The position numbers and the translations under genes were made by a program. DNA of 64,000 nt from Acidobacteriota bacterium (GTDB lineage Bacteria > Acidobacteriota > Thermoanaerobaculia > UBA5066 > Gp7-AA6): contig JAIVJS010000005.1 of NCBI GenBank assembly GCA_020199905.1, forward strand, positions 1 to 64,000. The letters run 5' to 3'. This document shows positions 56,579 to 64,000 of the stretch, piece after piece; positions within the stretch are counted from its first letter, which is position 1, and the number at the start of each line of letters is the position of its first letter. The notes under the pieces are model-generated. The model worked only from the letters and a program-made list of their open reading frames with translations. It was not told the origin of the DNA and searched no databases.

Positions 56579-57066
56579 AGGAGGGCGGAAGAGGGCGCCC
56601 GGCGGCGGCGAAGGAGAAGAAGACCTCGCCGATCGCCTCCAACCGGAAGGCGTTTCACGAGTACTTCGTGGAAGACCGCATGGAGGCGGGGATCGCGCTC
56701 CTGGGCTCCGAGGTGAAGTCGCTGCGGGAAGGGCGGGCGCAGCTCAAGGACTCCTACGTCCAGTTCCGCGACGGCGAGGCGTACCTCGTTGGAGCCCACA
56801 TCTCTCCCTACGGCTCCGCCTCCTGGACGAACCACGCGCCGGAACGAGACCGCAAGCTCCTGCTCCACCGGCGCGAGCTCGCGAAGTGGGCGTCCGCCGT
56901 CGCAACATCCGGAGTGACGTGCATTCCGCTTTCCCTCTATTTTAAGGGCTCCCGGGCGAAGGCGGAGATCGCGCTCGTCAAGGGCAAAAAGCTGCACGAC
57001 AAGCGAGACGCGATCCGCGACCGCGAGCTGAAACGGGAGGCCGATCGGTCGATGCGGAGGAGATGA
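56575..57066 (+). CDS. smpB: SsrA-binding protein
   Basis: SNRKAFHEYFVEDRMEAGIALLGSEVKSLREGRAQLKDSYVQFRDGEAYLVGAHISPY...KGKKLHDKRDAI; ATGA overlap with the HD-GYP gene. Confidence 0.97.
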   Translation: MKEGGRGRPAAAKEKKTSPIASNRKAFHEYFVEDRMEAGIALLGSEVKSLREGRAQLKDSYVQFRDGEAYLVGAHISPYGSASWTNHAPERDRKLLLHRRELAKWASAVATSGVTCIPLSLYFKGSRAKAEIALVKGKKLHDKRDAIRDRELKREADRSMRRR

Positions 57067-57068
57067 AG

Positions 57069-57117
57069 CTTTCAGCTGTCGGCTCTCAGCTGTCAGCCGT
57101 CCGTCATGAGCTCTGAG
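57069..57117. repeat. seven-unit CTGTCAG/CTCTCAG heptad array after smpB
   Basis: ctttcag ctgtcgg ctctcag ctgtcag ccgtccg tcatgag ctctgag. Confidence 0.88.
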
Positions 57118-57133
57118 TCAGAATCCGGCTAGC

Positions 57134-57595
57134 GTGACTCTTCTCTTTTCGCTCCGTGACTACGCCGACCGCGATTTCGATGCGATCGTCGAGCTCGATC
57201 GGGAGTGCTTCGAACCGGGGATCGCGTACCCGCCGCCCGAGATGCGTCGGTTGCTGTCTCTCGTAACTCGGGAAGGCGTGATCGCGGAATCGGCGGAGAC
57301 GATCGCCGGATTCTGTCTGGGGTACCGCGCGCCTCGGGGGACCGGTCGCATCATCACTCTCGACGTGCGGGCCGATCATCGAAGGAGCGGAGTCGGACGC
57401 TCTCTTCTCGAAGAAACCATTCGCCGATTGCGAGAGGCGGGCGCCGGCGAGACGGTTCTGGAGGTGGACCTGCGGAATGCTTCCGCCATCGCCTTCTACG
57501 AGCGACTCGGTTTTCACCGGCGGCGGACCATCCCCGGATACTACGGGCCGGACCGGCCCGGCATCGAAATGTCGAGAGAGTCCGCGGGGCCTTGA
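57134..57595 (+). CDS. GNAT family N-acetyltransferase (RimI-like)
   Basis: LDVRADHRRSGVGRSLLEETIRRLREAGAGETVLEVDLRNASAIAFYERLGFHRRRTIPGYY. Confidence 0.88.
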   Translation: MTLLFSLRDYADRDFDAIVELDRECFEPGIAYPPPEMRRLLSLVTREGVIAESAETIAGFCLGYRAPRGTGRIITLDVRADHRRSGVGRSLLEETIRRLREAGAGETVLEVDLRNASAIAFYERLGFHRRRTIPGYYGPDRPGIEMSRESAGP

Positions 57596-57607
57596 CCGGC
57601 GTTGAAC

Positions 57608-57654
57608 GCAGAAAGCTGAGAGCTGACAGCCTGATAGCTGACAACTGACAGCTA
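57608..57654. repeat. GCTGACA/GCTGAGA heptads at the 3' junction of the GNAT and GGDEF/EAL genes
   Basis: gcagaaa gctgaga gctgaca gcctgata gctgaca actgaca gcta (one 8-nt unit). Confidence 0.85.
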
Positions 57655-60600
57655 CCTCGCCGCCTTCTTCCTCTTCTTCGGGGCCGTCTTGCGATTCTGC
57701 TCGAGAAGTTCGACGAAGCGTTCGGCGGGGACGGGCCGGCTCACGAGGTACCCCTGCATCTCGTCGCAGTGCTGGGCGCGCAGAAACGCGAGCTGAGGCT
57801 CCGTCTCGACGCCTTCGGCGACCACCGTGAGCTCCAGGCTGTGCGCCATCGCGATGATGGCCGACGCGATGGCCCCATCGTCCGGGTCGGTCGTCACGTC
57901 TCGGACGAATGACTGGTCGATCTTCAACCGGTCGATCGGAAAGCGTTTCAGGTAGTTCAGAGACGAGTAGCCCGTTCCGAAATCGTCCATCGAGAGCTGC
58001 ACGCCGAGATTCTTCAAGTCCCACAGCGTGCTGATCGATATCTCCGCGTTCTGCATCGCGTTCGACTCGGTGATCTCGAGATCCAGGAACTCCGGCGCGA
58101 GGTCCGCCGCTTCGAGCGCCGCCTTTACCTGGGACACGAGGTCGGCCTGCTGAAACTGCCGCGCCGAGAGATTGACCGCGACCGAGAGTTGCGGATATCC
58201 GAGCCGCTGCCATTCGCGCACCTGCGCGCACGCCGCCCGCAGCACCCACTCTCCGATGGGAACGATCAGGCCGGAGATCTCGGCGAGCGGAATGAACTCT
58301 CCCGGGGCGAGCAACCCCATCTCGGGATGCTCCCAGCGGATCAGCGCCTCCGCGCCGCGGATCTGGTTGGTGTCGAGATCCACGAGCGGCTGGTACTGAA
58401 GGACGAGCTCCTCGTGCTGAATGGCCTGGCGCAGCCGGCTCTCGAGCGAAAGGCGCTCGAGAGCGCGGGAGTTCATGGCCGCGGTGTAGAGCTGGAAGTT
58501 GTCGCGTCCCTGCTCCTTGGCCCTGTACATGGCCGTGTCCGCGTTGCGCACGAGCGTTTCCGCGTTCTCGCCGTCGGTGGGATAGATCGCCACGCCGATC
58601 GACGTCGTCAGGAAGAGCTCCCGGCCGTCGATCACGAAAGGGAGCCGCAGGACGCCCAGGATCTTTCGGGCAATCTTGGCCGCCTGCTCGTCGTCGGCCA
58701 TCCCGGGAACCAGCACGGTGAACTCGTCGCCGCCGAGCCGCGCCACGGTGTCGCCTTCCCGCACGCAGCTTCCCAGGCGTTCCGCGATGCGCCGCAGCAG
58801 CTCGTCGCCGATCGAATGTCCGAGCGAGTCGTTGATGACCTTGAAGCGGTCGAGGTCCAGAAACAACGTGGCGAGCCGGTCCTCCGAGCGCTGGGCGGTC
58901 AAGACCGCCATGCGGAGACGGTCCTGGAAGAGGAGCCGGTTCGGCAGCCCGGTCAGCGCGTCGTGAAACGCGAGGTGCTTGACCTGTTCTTCCGCGCGCT
59001 TGCGCTCGGTGATGTCGATGACGGTCCCCTCGATCATCGCCGGCTTGCCGTCGACGCCTTCGATGACGCTCCCGTTCTCGAGGACCCACACGAGGGTTCC
59101 ATCCCGCCGGCGCTGACAGGACTCGTAGTTCGAGAGGGAGTGGCGCTCCCGGAGGCGGGTGACGGCGGCGTCCCGGTCCTCGGAATTGCGGTAGAAGTCC
59201 CATGCGGGCTGCCCGAGCACTTCTTCGCGCGAGTCGTAGCCGAACATGCGCGCGAAGGAGTCGTTGCAGTCGAGGATCCGGCCCTCGAGCGTCGTCCGAT
59301 AGACGCCGGCCAGGTTGCGCTCGAAAAGCGTTCGGTAGCGGGTCTCCGAAGCACGGAGAGCGTCCTCGGCGCGTTTGCGCTCGCTGACGTCGCGAAAGCT
59401 CCACACGCGCCCGACGGCCCTTCCCGCGACGCGCTGCGGCCGCGAGAGCCTCTCGAACACGCGGCCGTCTCGAAACTCGACGACGTCGTAGCTCTCCGTC
59501 TCGGGCGTGTTGCGGAGCGAGTCGATCATTCCGAAGAAGGTCCCCGGGTCTTTCATCTGTCCGGCCGCGGAGGCCAGCACCAGCCGGTGATCGCTTCCCT
59601 CGAGGGGCGCGCCGGACAGGCGCCACATGTCCCGGAACTTCTGATTGAGCGTCAGGATCCGCTCCTCGTCGCCGACGACGAGCAGGCCGTCCGCGGTCGC
59701 TTCGAGGGTTGCCCGCACGAGGGAAAGCGAGGCTTCCCGATCCTCCTCCGCCCGTTTGCGCTCGGTGATCTCGACCAGAGTGCCTTCGATGATCAGCGTG
59801 CCGGGCTCCGGGCCGTCGACAAGACTCTCGTTCGCGAGCACCCACATGATGCTCCCGTCCCGGCGGCGCATCCTCTGCTCGTGGTTCGTGAGGGTGCGCT
59901 TCTCACCCAGCCGCCGGATGGCTTCGGTCCGCTCCTCCGGGTTCAGATAGAAGCTCACGGCGGGCATCGCGATCACCTCTTCGGGCGTTTCGTATCCGAA
60001 GATCCGCGCGAACGCGGTGTTGCAGTCGAGCACGCGGCCGTCGAGCGTCGTCCGATAGACGCCGGCGAGATTGCGCTCGAAGAGCTGCCGGTGGCGGGCC
60101 TCGGAGTCCCGCACCGCGTGCTCCGCGTCCCGCCGCTCCGTGACGTCCCTCGCGATCACCGTCAGGAGCCGGCGGCCCTCGCGGGGCGATTCCCCGAAGG
60201 AAATCTCGAGCGGGACTTCGCGGCCGTCCGCGTGTCGTCCCGAGAGCGCGAGCGCTTCGCCGGGCGCCGTGGCCTTCCAGGTCGTGGGGCCTTCCGGTCC
60301 GCCGTAAGGGTGCGTGGGCAGCAGCATCGAAAGCGGTTCGCCGATGAGCGCGGACATCGGGTGCCCGAAGATGGGCTCGGCGGCGCGATTCACGTAAAGG
60401 ATCCGGCCGTCGTCGCCGACCGTCAGGATCGCGTCGGACGCGGTCTCCGCGAGGGTTCGAAACCGGCTCTCGCTTTCGCGCAGCGCCTTACGGGTCAGGC
60501 GGCGCTCCCGCCGGATCTGCGCCTCCCTCAGCTCCCGCTCGACGGTGGGGCAGAGCCGGGCCAGCGCGTCGTGCGTGATGCAGTTGTGCGCGCCCGCTTT

Positions 60601-60888
60601 GATGGCGCGGACGGCGGTCTCCTCGCCGATCGTGCGCGACACGATGAGAAAGGGAATGTCGAGGTCGAGCTCCTTCAAGATGGAGAGGGCGGCCAGCGCT
60701 CCGAAGGCTTCGAGCTCGAAGTCGGAGAGGATGAGCTCGAAACGCTCCCGGGCCAGCGCCGCCTGCATCTGCTGGGACGTCGTGACGCGCTCGAACGCGA
60801 CGGCGTAGCCGCCCCGTCGAAGCTCTTCGAGCGTCCATTCCGCCCCGGCCGCGGAATCGTCCACGATCAACACTTTCAACGTGGGCAT
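57652..60888 (-). CDS. receiver/multi-PAS/GGDEF/EAL cyclic-di-GMP signalling protein
   Basis: [15 protein letters not shown] receiver; four PAS regions ending in ITERKRAEE-type motifs; [39 protein letters not shown]; upstream TATAAT on the minus strand (60909-60914). Confidence 0.93.
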   Translation of the reverse strand: MPTLKVLIVDDSAAGAEWTLEELRRGGYAVAFERVTTSQQMQAALARERFELILSDFELEAFGALAALSILKELDLDIPFLIVSRTIGEETAVRAIKAGAHNCITHDALARLCPTVERELREAQIRRERRLTRKALRESESRFRTLAETASDAILTVGDDGRILYVNRAAEPIFGHPMSALIGEPLSMLLPTHPYGGPEGPTTWKATAPGEALALSGRHADGREVPLEISFGESPREGRRLLTVIARDVTERRDAEHAVRDSEARHRQLFERNLAGVYRTTLDGRVLDCNTAFARIFGYETPEEVIAMPAVSFYLNPEERTEAIRRLGEKRTLTNHEQRMRRRDGSIMWVLANESLVDGPEPGTLIIEGTLVEITERKRAEEDREASLSLVRATLEATADGLLVVGDEERILTLNQKFRDMWRLSGAPLEGSDHRLVLASAAGQMKDPGTFFGMIDSLRNTPETESYDVVEFRDGRVFERLSRPQRVAGRAVGRVWSFRDVSERKRAEDALRASETRYRTLFERNLAGVYRTTLEGRILDCNDSFARMFGYDSREEVLGQPAWDFYRNSEDRDAAVTRLRERHSLSNYESCQRRRDGTLVWVLENGSVIEGVDGKPAMIEGTVIDITERKRAEEQVKHLAFHDALTGLPNRLLFQDRLRMAVLTAQRSEDRLATLFLDLDRFKVINDSLGHSIGDELLRRIAERLGSCVREGDTVARLGGDEFTVLVPGMADDEQAAKIARKILGVLRLPFVIDGRELFLTTSIGVAIYPTDGENAETLVRNADTAMYRAKEQGRDNFQLYTAAMNSRALERLSLESRLRQAIQHEELVLQYQPLVDLDTNQIRGAEALIRWEHPEMGLLAPGEFIPLAEISGLIVPIGEWVLRAACAQVREWQRLGYPQLSVAVNLSARQFQQADLVSQVKAALEAADLAPEFLDLEITESNAMQNAEISISTLWDLKNLGVQLSMDDFGTGYSSLNYLKRFPIDRLKIDQSFVRDVTTDPDDGAIASAIIAMAHSLELTVVAEGVETEPQLAFLRAQHCDEMQGYLVSRPVPAERFVELLEQNRKTAPKKRKKAAR

Positions 60889-60926
60889 TTTGTTTATTTC
60901 GAGAGCAGGAATTATACGCTTGGGAC

Positions 60927-60954
60927 GCTGTCAGCGGTCAGCTATCCGCTCTCA
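60927..60954. repeat. GCTGTCA-type heptads upstream of the GGDEF/EAL gene
   Basis: gctgtca gcggtca gctatcc gctctca. Confidence 0.75.
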
Positions 60955-61125
60955 GCGCGTGGGGAGATGCCCGCGTTCGGCCCACTCTTCCTCTCCCTGT
61001 CCGTGGAGAGGGTTGGGTTGAGGGGGCTGGCTCTGTCCCTGGAGCCTTCAGACGATCGAGGCGGCGCCGGATAGAGTGGCGCTCGCCGATTGACTCGCGC
61101 GGCGCCCGGACGCCCGAGGAGCTCC

Positions 61126-61761
61126 ATGACGTACTCCAAAGAGGTCCTGCAGTTCGCCTTCCTCGCGTTTTCCTCTCTCTTTTCGGTCATCAATCCGATC
61201 TCGGCCGCACCGATCTTCGTGACGCTGACCGGAGGCACGCCCGCCGAACGGCGCCGGACGGCCCTGCGCGCCTGCCTCGCGGCGCTTTCCGTGCTCGCGG
61301 TCTTCGCGGCGGCCGGCGGCGCCATCTTTTCCTTCTTCCAGATCACCGTTCCGGCGTTTCAGATCGCGGGAGGCGTCCTCTTCACGACGATGTCCTTCCG
61401 TTCCATGGAGGAGAGCGAGAAGCACGTCTCCGCCGACGACACCGACAAGCTCGATCCGTCGATCGTGCCGCTCGGCATCCCGGTGATCGCCGGGCCGGGA
61501 GCGATCTCGGCGACGATGGTGCTCGTCGGCCAGGCGCAGGACGCGCCGCACCGCGTGGCCCTGGCGATCGCGCTCGGCGCCAGCCTTCTGGTCACGCTGG
61601 CGATTCTGCTGATCGCTCCCTCCGTCGAGGCGCGGATGGGAAGGACCGGACAGCGCGTCGTCTCGAAGATCATGGGACTCGTGACGGTGGTCATCGGGGT
61701 CCAGTTCATCCTGAACGGAGCGACGACCGTCATCCTGGGGATCCTGCGCGAAGCGAAATGA
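61126..61761 (+). CDS. MarC family integral membrane protein
   Basis: [47 protein letters not shown]...[17 protein letters not shown]. Confidence 0.9.
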   Translation: MTYSKEVLQFAFLAFSSLFSVINPISAAPIFVTLTGGTPAERRRTALRACLAALSVLAVFAAAGGAIFSFFQITVPAFQIAGGVLFTTMSFRSMEESEKHVSADDTDKLDPSIVPLGIPVIAGPGAISATMVLVGQAQDAPHRVALAIALGASLLVTLAILLIAPSVEARMGRTGQRVVSKIMGLVTVVIGVQFILNGATTVILGILREAK

Positions 61762-61780
61762 CTTCGAGGGCGCCGGGCAG

Positions 61781-61802
61781 AGAGTTGAGAGCTGACAGCT
61801 GG
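61781..61802. repeat. GAGTTGA/GAGCTGA heptads upstream of uvrA
   Basis: agagttgagagctgacagctgg. Confidence 0.7.
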
Positions 61803-61821
61803 ATTAGAATCTCCGGTTCCC

Positions 61822-64000
<2,179 letters not shown>

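Noticed and set aside
58189-61074. 961-aa plus-strand ORF
   Set aside because: Antisense shadow of the GGDEF/EAL gene, no domain signatures.

Overview
High-GC (roughly 65-70% by eye), gene-dense bacterial chromosome segment, probably Acidobacteriota-like; this assignment is inferred from gene content and codon usage only. I could support about 57 protein-coding genes. Most are housekeeping: glmU, glmS, a UvrD/PcrA helicase, pgeF, gatB, ftsE/ftsX, ruvC, yebC, accD, folC, dgt, glyA, nadE, ftcD, ntrX/ntrY-like, lpxC, smpB and a partial uvrA at the right edge. I found no tRNA, rRNA, CRISPR, prophage or transposase. The most striking unexplained signal is non-coding. About 20 intergenic arrays of degenerate tandem repeats keep an exact 7-nt period although the 7-mer changes between and even within arrays (GTTTCCC, GATTCCC, CTGTCAG/CTCTCAG, TTGAGCG, GCTGAAC, AGTAATC). 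They start at or inside stop codons, sometimes encode C-terminal tails, and flank hairpin-forming cores, including a ~58-bp core with a CCGCGG-AGTA-CCGCGG palindrome present in 5 copies. Other items worth checking: a degenerate-receiver/Ser-Thr kinase/TM/TonB-C fusion next to a BtuFCD-like operon; an AccD lacking its zinc-ribbon domain whose C-terminus is encoded by the repeat; a canonical intrinsic terminator inside the first codons of an AI-2E-family gene; a nadE without a canonical start codon fused to a truncated RDD-like ORF; and a cytidylyltransferase/CDP-alcohol transferase/HisC-like aminotransferase cluster.
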